NCBI RefSeq assembly: GCF_004402015.1
Contig: NZ_SOPW01000026.1
Location: forward strand, 1-32,982
Source of the DNA: Filobacillus milosensis
GTDB taxonomy: Bacteria > Bacillota > Bacilli > Bacillales > Alkalibacillaceae
Direction: 5' to 3'
Length of the DNA stretch: 32,982 nt
Both the position numbers and the translations under genes were made by a program. Positions 23,701-30,695 of this stretch are shown here, in pieces. The notes under the pieces are model-generated. The model worked only from the letters and a program-made list of their open reading frames with translations, did not search any database and was not told the origin of the DNA. The number at the start of each line of letters is the position of its first letter. The stretch's first letter is position 1.

Positions 23701-24028
23701 AGCGAATCATCGGACCGTAGATTGGCTCATACACGAACGTGAACGACTTCAAGTGTTGTTTTTACGTGGTGCAGAAAAGCTGGCACAGGTATCTGTACGA
23801 TTGGAAGATTATTATACGTGCATCAACTGGTGCGAGGAAATTATATCTAAAGATCGGACATGGGAAGAGGCTTACCGATTGCTAATGTATTGTTATTACC
23901 AGCAAAATAATCGACCACAAGCTATTAAATGGTACCAGAGATGTGTAGAAGTATTGGAAGAAGAATTGAAGATAGAACCAATGAATACCACAAAAGAAAT
24001 GTATGAATTGGTGATGAGAGAATATTAA
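20798..24028 (+). CDS. MalT-like ATPase/TPR regulator with SARP-type wHTH and BTAD domain
   Basis: 1076 aa. An N-terminal MalT/STAND-type NTPase has Walker A SSAGYGKS (residues 44-51) and Walker B FILVLDDAHHF (from 133). A winged-helix-like region and a long TPR superhelix follow (about 340-800, with repeats such as AEECYDRAISLSNN and ARIYLRTGRLFQARQFL). The C-terminus is an OmpR-type wHTH (about 825-915, with IRLNALGEFKLSVGNEPV and SKELLELLITYRH) and a bacterial transcriptional activator (BTAD) domain to the end. Such proteins are ATP-switched activators that sense a ligand through the TPR part and bind direct repeats. It lies just upstream of the ABC importer operon on the same strand, so it probably controls it. 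AAGGAGG lies before the ATG. Confidence 0.88.
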   Translation: MMQSVPMLESQFKPPVVKDQFVQRVELHKKLQLIPSYPVTLIYSSAGYGKSVGLSSFVQYSKIPVSWLSLTEYDTDFVPFITKLVHAIKKIYPHFDENILQKIGQLNHIVREQEVWTFITLIINELGESSDKFILVLDDAHHFMTSHNINKFVQLFLEHLPSCIHFVLSSRFKPRWSIISKLKIKGNLLEISQKDLELTTEEVGHLIQDIHEIDIDEERIKQIHDLTEGWPIACGMFVQQLKTGGNLEQLLKQEVQSLDELFQYMVTEILSKQPSIIQKFLEQTSILETISAEASDYILKFNSSYQMLEDLFNQHLFIQKIDLSQYQYHSLFKTFLENRLKQTNPEEYYYLHSEAAYYYEEHSDLDKAIHHRLKIQQHDLAAILLADYGREMIQEGKLERLEYYLNQIPDYKKDHQQVLWFDQGEIYRYRSKYESAEECYDRAISLSNNMNDYYVLSMAYEGKARIYLDTIRPDQADHILRKAIDYREKLDVKNEEKARLYHMLGENLLNLGYAKKAELWLDKAKALNLPIDETNLEARIYLRTGRLFQARQFLIDKKENFPNYELEHLPQSYRETDILLSIIESFLGHAEEGKIFAERGLQLGIENESAFIEACGWMRMGHAVQLLKRYDADLAVQCYENALSLMDQLNISRLKAEPYMGLCMLYGINGEYEKAYHAGQLGLKETELVQDLWLSAIIKLCISVASVHCKRYDFALKTLNETRDHFKACEDDYGLMLVSFWKAFLGFEMKDDELFDGEIEEFIRRLQTGSYDFFLKKRTYFGPTNMQIIAPLLHQAQKRGVYETYVTRMIHELGFGNLEKHPGYTIRLNALGEFKLSVGNEPVNDSDWSRVKSKELLELLITYRHTTMTKEEIFEHLWADLDESSANKNFKVTLNGLLKILEPHRKAREESFFIQRSGSAYRLSTYSGYELDINEFEEFIQAGLEEENPEKSKELLIRALKLYHGDYLANHRTVDWLIHERERLQVLFLRGAEKLAQVSVRLEDYYTCINWCEEIISKDRTWEEAYRLLMYCYYQQNNRPQAIKWYQRCVEVLEEELKIEPMNTTKEMYELVMREY

Positions 24029-24097
24029 TATACAAAATATGTATTTTGAGCTTGGACGGCAAGATGTTGTAAACAGTATATATTAGGAGGGTACATT

Positions 24098-24178
24098 TTG
24101 CCTGGCCTAGATATACCTGCAGTTATCATGTTAATTTTAATAGCAGCTGCACTACCATGGAACAGTGTTCTGTGGTAG
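24098..24178 (+). CDS. 26-aa hydrophobic peptide gene embedded in a terminator
   Basis: TTG start with a strong TTAGGAGG 7 nt upstream. The peptide begins MPGLDIPAV and ends AALPWNSVLW, with a hydrophobic core IMLILIAAAL long enough for one short membrane span. The last ten codons and the TAG stop lie within the stem of an intrinsic terminator, so ribosome position could influence whether the hairpin forms. It comes 70 bp after the regulator stop and is probably on its transcript. No family recognised. The strong start site against such a short product argues for a real gene, but it could be a leader peptide rather than a functional product. Confidence 0.5.
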   Translation: MPGLDIPAVIMLILIAAALPWNSVLW

Positions 24179-24185
24179 TTTTTTT
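24151..24185 (+). terminator. Terminator at the end of the regulator transcript
   Basis: ACTACCA and TGGTAGT pair over 7 bp; inside them GAAC pairs with GTTC across a TG/TG internal loop. Seven T follow (24179-24185). It overlaps the 3' end of the 26-aa gene. Confidence 0.85.
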
Positions 24186-24382
24186 GTGGAGAAATTTAGA
24201 TTGATCTTGAGTAACAATCTAAAGTACTCAATTTTAACCACTTAAGTACTTATATAGATTTTGAAGGAAACTCCACTTCCTCGACAAAACTAGACATACT
24301 AAATTTCTGAACTGTTTTACATTAACCTATAAATTCTTAATTTTAAAAGGAGGGCGGAAGGAAGGACTGAAGGTGCAAACAA

Positions 24383-24454
24383 TTGATTTTTGGAAAAAAT
24401 GAAGCAGTGATCACGCCTCATCGTGATGCGTTGGTCACAAATAATCGTAATTGA
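24383..24454 (+). pseudogene. Truncated N-terminus, possibly of an AMP-binding acyl-CoA ligase
   Basis: A 23-codon frame with a proper start (TTG at 24383, AAGGTG 7 nt upstream; a second purine-rich AGGAGGG lies further up). It reads MIFGKNEAVITPHRDALVT and stops shortly after. The HRDALVTNNR pattern resembles the N-terminus of AMP-binding ligases, where a phrase like 'RPALV..' precedes the first core motif; this is a weak resemblance. It ends exactly where another frame, the tail of a condensing enzyme, takes over, so I read the site as a deletion scar between two genes. 24186-24380 holds nothing else I can name. Confidence 0.35.
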
Positions 24455-24560
24455 ACTTATTAAGAATTACATGAACCTATCAGTAAAGAAAGGAGACATT
24501 GTGTTGACGTTGTCAGCAGGAACTGGCTATACGTGGGCTGCCACCGTCATTAAATGGTAA
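24438..24560 (+). pseudogene. C-terminal remnant of a KAS III-like condensing enzyme
   Basis: A 40-codon open stretch without its own start, reading QIIVIELIKNY... then VKKGDIVLTLSAGTGYTWA and ending ATVIKW with a TAA. It aligns with the last part of the intact enzyme at 29665 (DQIISLELAIKQGKIKDGD, SAGIGYAWGASVIQW); by hand about 19 of 38 aligned residues are identical, including all of SAG-GY-W. The rest of the gene is missing. At this level of divergence it is not a recent copy of the intact gene but the relic of a second, related enzyme. It overlaps the end of the 24383 fragment, marking a fusion junction near 24440-24450. Confidence 0.75.
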
Positions 24561-24562
24561 TC

Positions 24563-24581
24563 TGTAACTCGTTTGTAACTC
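24563..24581 (+). promoter_or_regulatory. Candidate operator: TGTAACTC direct repeat 11 bp apart
   Basis: Two identical copies of TGTAACTC begin at 24563 and 24574, one helical turn apart, 70-85 bp before the ABC operon. SARP-type wHTH-BTAD regulators are known to bind short direct repeats spaced 11 bp near the -35 region. A protein of that class is encoded just upstream. The second copy overlaps TTGTAA, a possible -35 with only weak -10 matches downstream, as expected for an activator-dependent promoter. Confidence 0.4.
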
Positions 24582-24649
24582 TAGTCAATTATCTTAAATA
24601 CAAGCACAAAGCTTGAAAAAAATTATATTAAATTTAAGGGGGATGTAAG

Positions 24650-25921
24650 ATGTCCAAAAAATTATTTGGCCTATTCATTATGTTATTTATACTAGTCATG
24701 TTATTGGCAGCATGTAACGAAAGTGGTGGAGATGAGCCATCAGGTGATCCTCAACAAGAAGAGACTGAAGAGAATAATGAAGAAGAAAGTGAAGGAAACG
24801 AAGAAGAGAAGGAGCCTATTAAAATTGGTGTGTTAGCTTCTTTATCGGGAGTATTAGAAGCTTATGGGGCTCAGACGCAAAAAGGTTTTGAATTAGGATT
24901 AGATTATGCAACAAATGGTACAAGAGAGTTTAATGGTCGACCAATCGAAGTTATTTATGAAGATACCGAAACAAACCCGGAAGTTGCAACGCAAAAAGCT
25001 CTCAAACTATTAGAAGATGATCAAGTAGATTTCTTAGTTGGTTCATCAAGCTCTGGTGATACGTTAGCTGTTACTGGTTTAGCAGAAGAGTTTGAAACCA
25101 TTATGGTTGTTGAGCCTGCGGTTGCAGATAGTATCACAGGTGCAGAATTTAATGAATACATTTTCCGGACAGCGCGTAACTCATCTCAGGACTCAGCAGC
25201 AGCTGCAGCAGCCATTGCAGATGAAGGCGTAAAGATTGCGACATTAGCTCCTGACTATGCGTTTGGTCATGATGGCATTGCAGCATTCAAGCCTTATGCT
25301 GAAGAATTAGGTGCAGAAATTGTTCACGAAGAATATGCACCACAAGATTCTACGGATTTCACACCTCACATTCAAAAAATTATTGAATCAGATCCAGATT
25401 ACTTATACGTTGTTTGGGCAGGTGCGAACTCTCCTTGGAACCAGTTAAAAGACATGGATGTTCAAGGTAAAGGTATTAAAATTTCAACTGGTGCACCTGA
25501 TATTGCCGCTCTAAAAACTATGAACGACTTAGTTGGCATGGAAGGTTTCACAGTTTACTACCACACATTACCTGATAATGAAGTGAATGACTGGTTAGTT
25601 GAAGAACATAAAGCCCGTTATGACGGTGAAGTTCCTGACTTATTTACGCCAGGTGGTATGAGTGCAGCTATCTCAATAGTTGAAGCTCTAAAACAATCTG
25701 ATGGTAGTACAGATGCTAACGAATTGATTTCGGTGATGGAAGGTATGAGTTTCGAAACACCTAAAGGAACCATGACATTCCGTGAAGAAGATCACCAAGC
25801 ACTTCAGCCTATGTATGCGATTAAACTGGTAGAGAAAGATGGGTATGATTATCCAGTACCAGAATTAATCCGAGTCATGGAACCAGGAGAAACAGAACCA
25901 CCAATCAAAAACGGCCAATAA
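24650..25921 (+). CDS. ABC transporter substrate-binding lipoprotein, LivJ/LivK type
   Basis: 423 aa. Lipoprotein signal peptide with lipobox LLAAC (Cys at about residue 22), then an acidic Glu/Gln/Asn-rich tether of about 35 residues, then a periplasmic-binding-protein type I fold (PF13458) starting at PIKIGVLASLSGVLEAYG. Motifs such as VDFLVGSSSSGDTLAVTGLAEE and NEYIFRTARNSSQDSAA are typical of the branched-chain amino acid receptor class, which also includes receptors for amides, urea and aromatic or short-chain acids. AGGGGG precedes the ATG. First gene of the importer operon; a hairpin behind it probably makes it the most abundant subunit. Ligand unknown. Confidence 0.92.
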   Translation: MSKKLFGLFIMLFILVMLLAACNESGGDEPSGDPQQEETEENNEEESEGNEEEKEPIKIGVLASLSGVLEAYGAQTQKGFELGLDYATNGTREFNGRPIEVIYEDTETNPEVATQKALKLLEDDQVDFLVGSSSSGDTLAVTGLAEEFETIMVVEPAVADSITGAEFNEYIFRTARNSSQDSAAAAAAIADEGVKIATLAPDYAFGHDGIAAFKPYAEELGAEIVHEEYAPQDSTDFTPHIQKIIESDPDYLYVVWAGANSPWNQLKDMDVQGKGIKISTGAPDIAALKTMNDLVGMEGFTVYYHTLPDNEVNDWLVEEHKARYDGEVPDLFTPGGMSAAISIVEALKQSDGSTDANELISVMEGMSFETPKGTMTFREEDHQALQPMYAIKLVEKDGYDYPVPELIRVMEPGETEPPIKNGQ

Positions 25922-25936
25922 AATATCATATGATTT

Positions 25937-25972
25937 GAATGAACTTCGGCAAAAGTCGGAGTTCATTCTTTA
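25937..25972 (+). terminator. Intercistronic hairpin after the binding-protein gene
   Basis: GAATGAACTTCGGC and GTCGGAGTTCATTC pair over 14 bp (two G-U) around AAAA, followed by TTTACC. The weak U tail suggests partial termination or 3' protection. The next gene starts about 125 bp on, across a perfect 16-bp AT palindrome (ATTTTTTATAAAAAAT, about 26019-26034) and no ORF. Confidence 0.75.
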
Positions 25973-26096
25973 CCATTTTTACTTACATAAAAGGACTGTT
26001 ATTGTGCATTGTTGGACGAAATTTTTTATAAAAAATATGGGGAGCGAACCAACAAAAAACTTTAACAGCCCCACAAAAAATAAAGGCGGTGTATGA

Positions 26097-26852
26097 ATGG
26101 AATCTATTATAGAAACCAAAGATTTAACAATATCCTTCGGGGGACATATTGCAGTCAACCAAGTATCAGTCAGTATTCCCCGTAACCTATTTACATCTGT
26201 AATTGGACCTAATGGCGCAGGTAAAACAACATTTTTCAATTTACTAAGCGGCCAATTAAACCCTACAGTAGGTAAAGTTTTCTTTAAAGGAGAAAATATC
26301 ACTAAAAAATCAACCGTAGAACGCACTAGATTAGGCATAGGTAGATCCTTTCAAATTACTAATGTTTTTCCTAACATTACAGTCTTAGAAAATGTAAGAT
26401 TAGCCATTCAATCAAGAGAAAAAGTCCGCTTTCAGATGATTCGACATTTTACGTACTATAAAAAGTTTACTGAGGAAGCTCTTAATATACTAAATACGGT
26501 GTTACTAAGCAAAAGAGCCAACGCATTAGCTGCAAATCTATCACATGGAGAAAAAAGAAAATTAGAGATTGCGATGCTATTAGCGTTAGATCCTGAACTC
26601 CTTTTACTAGATGAACCAACAGCAGGGATGTCGTTAGAAGAAGTGCCGGCGATTTTGGAAGTCATCGAAAATATTAAGAAGGAAGGCAATCGAACGATTA
26701 TTTTAATCGAGCACAAGATGGATATGGTTTTAGGATTATCTGATCAGATTATTGTTCTATACAACGGTGAATTATTAGCTCAGGGTAACCCGGAAGAAAT
26801 CATGGATAACGAAACGGTTCAGACAGCCTATATTGGGGGGGAATCAAAATGA
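26097..26852 (+). CDS. livG: ABC transporter ATP-binding protein, LivG type
   Basis: 251 aa. Walker A GPNGAGKTT (from residue 40), a Q-loop GRSFQITNVFP, signature LSHGEKRKLEIAM, Walker B LLLLDEPTAGMS and an H-loop in ILIEHKMDMV. The long helical insert between Q-loop and signature and the C-terminal YIGGE end are characteristic of LivG. It energises uptake by the permease pair behind it. AAGGCGG lies before the ATG. Its stop overlaps the start of the LivF-type gene by 4 nt. The symbol denotes family type, since the substrate may not be a branched-chain amino acid. Confidence 0.92.
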   Translation: MESIIETKDLTISFGGHIAVNQVSVSIPRNLFTSVIGPNGAGKTTFFNLLSGQLNPTVGKVFFKGENITKKSTVERTRLGIGRSFQITNVFPNITVLENVRLAIQSREKVRFQMIRHFTYYKKFTEEALNILNTVLLSKRANALAANLSHGEKRKLEIAMLLALDPELLLLDEPTAGMSLEEVPAILEVIENIKKEGNRTIILIEHKMDMVLGLSDQIIVLYNGELLAQGNPEEIMDNETVQTAYIGGESK

Positions 26853-27559
26853 CGAACACTCTTCTGAAGCTAGAACAAATTAACACACATATTGAACAGT
26901 TCCATATCCTTCACAATGTTGAATTTGAAGTGAGTCCTGGTGAAGTAACTGTACTTTTGGGACGAAATGGTGCAGGGAAAACGACTACACTAAGAACGAT
27001 TATGGGTCTAAATAACGCCTCTAATGGGACAGTGACATTCAAAGGCGAAGACATTACTAAACTTCCTCCATACCATATCGCCAAAAAAGGGATTGGTTAT
27101 GTTCCAGAAGACCAGGGAATTTTTTACGGTTTAACAGTCGGAGAGAATATGCGTGTGGGGATGCGTAAAGAAGATGACGCTACCAAAGAACGAATGGAAT
27201 GGGTATTAGAATTGTTTCCTGATTTAAAAAAGTTTTGGAAAAAGCCAGGTGGTCAATTAAGCGGTGGACAAAAGCAAATGCTATCCATTGCGCGTTCATA
27301 TGTAAATGAAAATGATTTGCTGCTAATTGATGAGCCGAGTAAAGGATTGGCACCCGTCATTGTTGAGAAAGTTATTGAATCGATTGAGAAAATGAAAGAG
27401 AAGACAACAGTCGTTTTAGTTGAACAAAACTTTTATATGGCCAGTCGTTTAGGTGATCGTTTTTACATTTTAGATGATGGTATGACCGTTCATCATGGCG
27501 ATATGTCAGCGTTACGTGAAGATGAAGAATTAAAACGGAAGTATTTAGGCATTGCCTAG
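26849..27559 (+). CDS. livF: ABC transporter ATP-binding protein, LivF type
   Basis: 236 aa. Walker A GRNGAGKTT, Q-loop region GYVPEDQGIFYGLTV, signature LSGGQKQMLSIA, Walker B LLIDEPSKGLAP and an H-loop-like VLVEQNFYMA, in which Gln replaces the usual His, as is normal for LivF. Pairs with LivG as the nucleotide-binding dimer. It overlaps livG by 4 nt and is followed 15 bp later by the permease gene with its own GGAGGG site. The substrate follows from the binding protein and is not known. Confidence 0.92.
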   Translation: MTNTLLKLEQINTHIEQFHILHNVEFEVSPGEVTVLLGRNGAGKTTTLRTIMGLNNASNGTVTFKGEDITKLPPYHIAKKGIGYVPEDQGIFYGLTVGENMRVGMRKEDDATKERMEWVLELFPDLKKFWKKPGGQLSGGQKQMLSIARSYVNENDLLLIDEPSKGLAPVIVEKVIESIEKMKEKTTVVLVEQNFYMASRLGDRFYILDDGMTVHHGDMSALREDEELKRKYLGIA

Positions 27560-27574
27560 AGGGAGGGAGACTTA

Positions 27575-28447
27575 ATGGATTTATTTTTAAACCTGGCCAT
27601 TAATGGTATAGCGACTGGGATGTTAATATTCTTAATTGCCTGTGGCTTAACTCTAATTTTTGGATTGATGGACGTTTTAAATTTTGCTCACGGCGGGTTA
27701 TTTGCTTGGGGCGCCTTTGTGGGTGTGTGGGCTTATGGAATTACCCAAAGCTTTATTTTAAGTATGCTAGCAGCGGTCATAGCTGGGCTACTTCTTGGGC
27801 TGATTACCGAGTACTTAATTATTAAGCCTGTTTATGGTAATCATATTCAACAAATTTTAATTACTCTGGGCTTCATGCTTGTTTTATCTGAGCTCATAAA
27901 AGTAGTGTTTGGGCCTAATATTTTAGCTGCCTCAAAACCTCCATACTTAGATGGTTCATGGGAGTTTGGGGATGTCACGGTTATTAAATATCGAGCACTT
28001 ATAATAGTTGTTGGATTACTACTGTTCCTAGTTATTATGGCAGTTCTAAAGTTCACAAAAATTGGTTTGATTGTTCGAGCAGGCGTTATGAACAAAGAAA
28101 TGGTTCAAGCTTTAGGTATTAACATTAGATTAGTCTTTATCGGTGTATTTATGGTTGGTTCCGCTTTAGCAGCACTAGGCGGTGCATTATTTGCTCCAAG
28201 TTCAGGTGTTGCTTATGCGGAAATGGGAATGGAATTTGGTATTTTCGCTTTTATTGTGGTCATCATTGGTGGAATGGGAAGTGTCCCTGGTTCGTTAGTA
28301 GCGGCTTTATTAGTGGGGTTATCCAATGGGTTTATGGCTTATTACTATTCCGATTTAGCGATGGCTGTCACGATGATTTTAATGTTTATTGTCCTGATCT
28401 TCCGCCCAGAAGGATTGTTTAGAGTAAGCGGGGTGTCTAATAAATGA
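27575..28447 (+). CDS. livH: Branched-chain amino acid-type ABC permease, LivH type
   Basis: 290 aa with about eight membrane helices (PF02653). The conserved GLTLIFGLMDVLNFAHGGLFAWGAF near the N-terminus and VVIIGGMGSVPGSLVAAL near the C-terminus are the LivH signatures. GGAGGG lies 7 nt before the ATG. The last codons overlap the start of the LivM-type gene by 4 nt, so the two permeases are made in step, as expected for a heterodimer. Confidence 0.92.
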   Translation: MDLFLNLAINGIATGMLIFLIACGLTLIFGLMDVLNFAHGGLFAWGAFVGVWAYGITQSFILSMLAAVIAGLLLGLITEYLIIKPVYGNHIQQILITLGFMLVLSELIKVVFGPNILAASKPPYLDGSWEFGDVTVIKYRALIIVVGLLLFLVIMAVLKFTKIGLIVRAGVMNKEMVQALGINIRLVFIGVFMVGSALAALGGALFAPSSGVAYAEMGMEFGIFAFIVVIIGGMGSVPGSLVAALLVGLSNGFMAYYYSDLAMAVTMILMFIVLIFRPEGLFRVSGVSNK

Positions 28448-29463
28448 TAAAAACAATACAAAAATCAACTTGGATTTATATAGCTGTCGCATTTATGTTA
28501 GTTTTGCTTCCGTTCTTTAAAGATGAGCGCTGGTTTTTATTCTTGATGATACAGGTATTTACTTTCGGAATCTTTGCGATGAGCTACGATTTATTGCTCG
28601 GTTATACCGGTATCGTTTCTTTTGGTCATGCAATGTTCTTTGGGCTCGGTGCCTATAGTATAGGTATAACACTTAACTTTTTAGAGTCAACATTTATGAA
28701 TCTTTTTTTAGGGATCTTACTAGCTTTGGTTTTGGGAGGAATTGTCGCCTTTTTTGCAGGGATACTGACCTTACGATTAAAGAGTCACTATTATGCAATG
28801 TTAACCTTGGCCCTAGCAAGTTTATTCCTGGTTTTAGCTGAAAAATGGCGTTCAGTTACAAGAGGTAGTGACGGGTTTACATTTAGAATTCCTGAATTAC
28901 CTGGCCCACTTCAAGATCACAGAAACTTAGTTGTTTACATGTTCTGTTTAGTTTCGATGGTCTTAATTTTCTTTGGGTTAAGAAGATTAACAGAATCGCC
29001 TTTAGGAAAGATTTTAGTTGCCATCCGCGAAAATGAAGGGCGTGTTGAATCACTAGGATTTAGAATCATGCCTTATAAGGTCATTATTAGTGTGGTTTCA
29101 GGTGTTGTAGCAAGTTTTGCAGGTGTATTATACGCGATTAGCATTCGTTTTGTTGGTACAAATGTGTTTGGCATTGACGTGACCCTGGATGCATTGCTTA
29201 TGACCATTATTGGTGGTGTGGGGACGTTAGTTGGTCCAATTATTGGGGCAGGTATTATTGAGTTTGCTCATCACTATTTATCTGATTTATCTGACGTTCA
29301 TTGGATTTTTGAACGCTGGATTATCTTGTTTGGTATTGTTTATATTTTAGCTGTGATATTCTTCCCTGCTGGAATTGTTGGGACACTATGGCACAAGTTA
29401 GCTAAACGTAAACATAAAAAGCAGGAAATGAAACAGAAGACATCTGATAAGTTAGCGAGTTAG
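28444..29463 (+). CDS. livM: Branched-chain amino acid-type ABC permease, LivM type
   Basis: 339 aa with about nine membrane helices. SYDLLLGYTGIVSFGHAMFFGLGAY, LTRGSDGF-like VTRGSDGFTF and MTIIGGVGTLVGPIIGAGI match LivM. The C-terminal tail is highly basic (WHKLAKRKHKKQ) and slightly long. Start overlaps livH by 4 nt. An 11-nt gap with GGAGGAGG leads to the next small gene, so the enzymes downstream belong to the same transcript as the importer. Confidence 0.92.
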   Translation: MIKTIQKSTWIYIAVAFMLVLLPFFKDERWFLFLMIQVFTFGIFAMSYDLLLGYTGIVSFGHAMFFGLGAYSIGITLNFLESTFMNLFLGILLALVLGGIVAFFAGILTLRLKSHYYAMLTLALASLFLVLAEKWRSVTRGSDGFTFRIPELPGPLQDHRNLVVYMFCLVSMVLIFFGLRRLTESPLGKILVAIRENEGRVESLGFRIMPYKVIISVVSGVVASFAGVLYAISIRFVGTNVFGIDVTLDALLMTIIGGVGTLVGPIIGAGIIEFAHHYLSDLSDVHWIFERWIILFGIVYILAVIFFPAGIVGTLWHKLAKRKHKKQEMKQKTSDKLAS

Positions 29464-29473
29464 GAGGAGGGTT

Positions 29474-29656
29474 ATGGCAATAGAACCGATTACATCATTT
29501 GTAGTCCGATGCCAACATTTATCCGAAGAAGGTAGTCAAGTGAAAGTTAAGCTTACGCATGTACAAAGTCAAAAAGATATTTATTTTGATCAATTAGATG
29601 AAGCATTCGAAACAATGAAGGAAATTGTAGAAAAACATGAAACTGAAAAGAGGTGA
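29474..29656 (+). CDS. 60-aa protein of unknown function, within the operon
   Basis: A small, soluble, acidic protein beginning MAIEPITSFVVRCQHLSEEG, with a predicted beta-strand half (VKVKLTHVQSQKDIYF) and an acidic helix (DEAFETMKEIVEKHETE). GGAGGAGG lies 5 nt before the ATG. No family recognised. It sits between the importer and the condensing enzyme, and its end reaches the ribosome site of the latter. It may be a subunit or chaperone of the condensing enzyme; that is a guess. Confidence 0.65.
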   Translation: MAIEPITSFVVRCQHLSEEGSQVKVKLTHVQSQKDIYFDQLDEAFETMKEIVEKHETEKR

Positions 29657-29664
29657 CAGCGAAT

Positions 29665-30687
29665 ATGTGTGAGGTCGGAATCGTCTCAATAGGATCTTAC
29701 ATTCCAAAGCATTTTATGACTTCAGAAGAGCTAGCGGAACGTTCGGGTATACCCAATGATATAGTAGAAAACAAGCTAGGTATAAAACGAAAACCTATAC
29801 CAGGACCAGACGATCACACCGCAGAAATGGGAATTAAAGCAGCTAGAAAGGCTTTTGAACGCTGTGATGTGAATCCACTCGATGTCGATTTAGTTATTTA
29901 TATCGGTGAAGAATACAAGGAATATCCATTATGGACAGCCGGGATCTATACACAAGAGCAATTAGGCTGTGTGAATGCGTGGGCGTTTGACGTTCAGCTG
30001 AGGTGCGGGACAACAATTATGGCTATGAAAGTGGCTAAAGATATGATGGCATCTGACCCAAGAGTTAAGACAGTACTTTTAGCTGGTGGTTATCGAAATG
30101 TTGATTTTATAGATTACGAGAATCCACGTACGCGCTTTATGTATAATTTGGGTGCGGGAGGCGCGGCTATGATTCTGCAACGTGATTACTCTGACAATGC
30201 CTTGCTTGAAAGTACGATTATTACAGACGGATCTTTTTCAAAAGATGTTGTCGTCGTAGGTGGAGGAACTAAACAGCCTATGTCGAATGAAGTATTAGAG
30301 AACCATCTTTACCAATTAGATGTTTTAGACCCTGAGGGGATGAAAAAGCGTCTAGAAGAAAAGTCAATGGATAACTTTTTAAAAGTTATTCGAGATGCGG
30401 TCAAACTAAGTGATTATCAAGAACGTGATATTGATTATGTTGCTTTGCTTCATATGAAACGTTCAGCTCACAATTATGTATTAAATGAATTGGGACTCTC
30501 ACAAGAACATTCTATTTACTTAGAAGATTTTGGTCATATTGGTCAAATGGATCAAATCATCTCACTCGAATTAGCTATTAAGCAAGGAAAAATCAAAGAT
30601 GGCGACATCATTGTTTTTGTCAGTGCAGGTATTGGATACGCATGGGGAGCAAGTGTTATTCAGTGGGGTAAAAAATCTAAAGGGTGA
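29665..30687 (+). CDS. KAS III-like / thiolase-superfamily condensing enzyme
   Basis: 340 aa. Beta-ketoacyl-ACP synthase III-like fold: VGIVSIGSYIPKHFMTSEEL, the motif EMGIKAARKAFERC, the nucleophile Cys at about residue 114 in FDVQLRCGTT, the putative His in ALLHMKRSAHN, and C-terminal VSAGIGYAWGASVIQW. The third catalytic position, Asn in the FabH motif GN(T/A)S, reads FGHIGQMDQ instead, so the reaction probably differs from fatty-acid initiation. It would condense acyl thioesters or cleave a beta-ketoacyl one. The ATG at 29665 has GAGGTGA 8 nt upstream; the upstream GTG lies in that site. A degraded relative lies at 24438. Confidence 0.82.
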   Translation: MCEVGIVSIGSYIPKHFMTSEELAERSGIPNDIVENKLGIKRKPIPGPDDHTAEMGIKAARKAFERCDVNPLDVDLVIYIGEEYKEYPLWTAGIYTQEQLGCVNAWAFDVQLRCGTTIMAMKVAKDMMASDPRVKTVLLAGGYRNVDFIDYENPRTRFMYNLGAGGAAMILQRDYSDNALLESTIITDGSFSKDVVVVGGGTKQPMSNEVLENHLYQLDVLDPEGMKKRLEEKSMDNFLKVIRDAVKLSDYQERDIDYVALLHMKRSAHNYVLNELGLSQEHSIYLEDFGHIGQMDQIISLELAIKQGKIKDGDIIVFVSAGIGYAWGASVIQWGKKSKG

Positions 30688-30695
30688 TGATAGAC

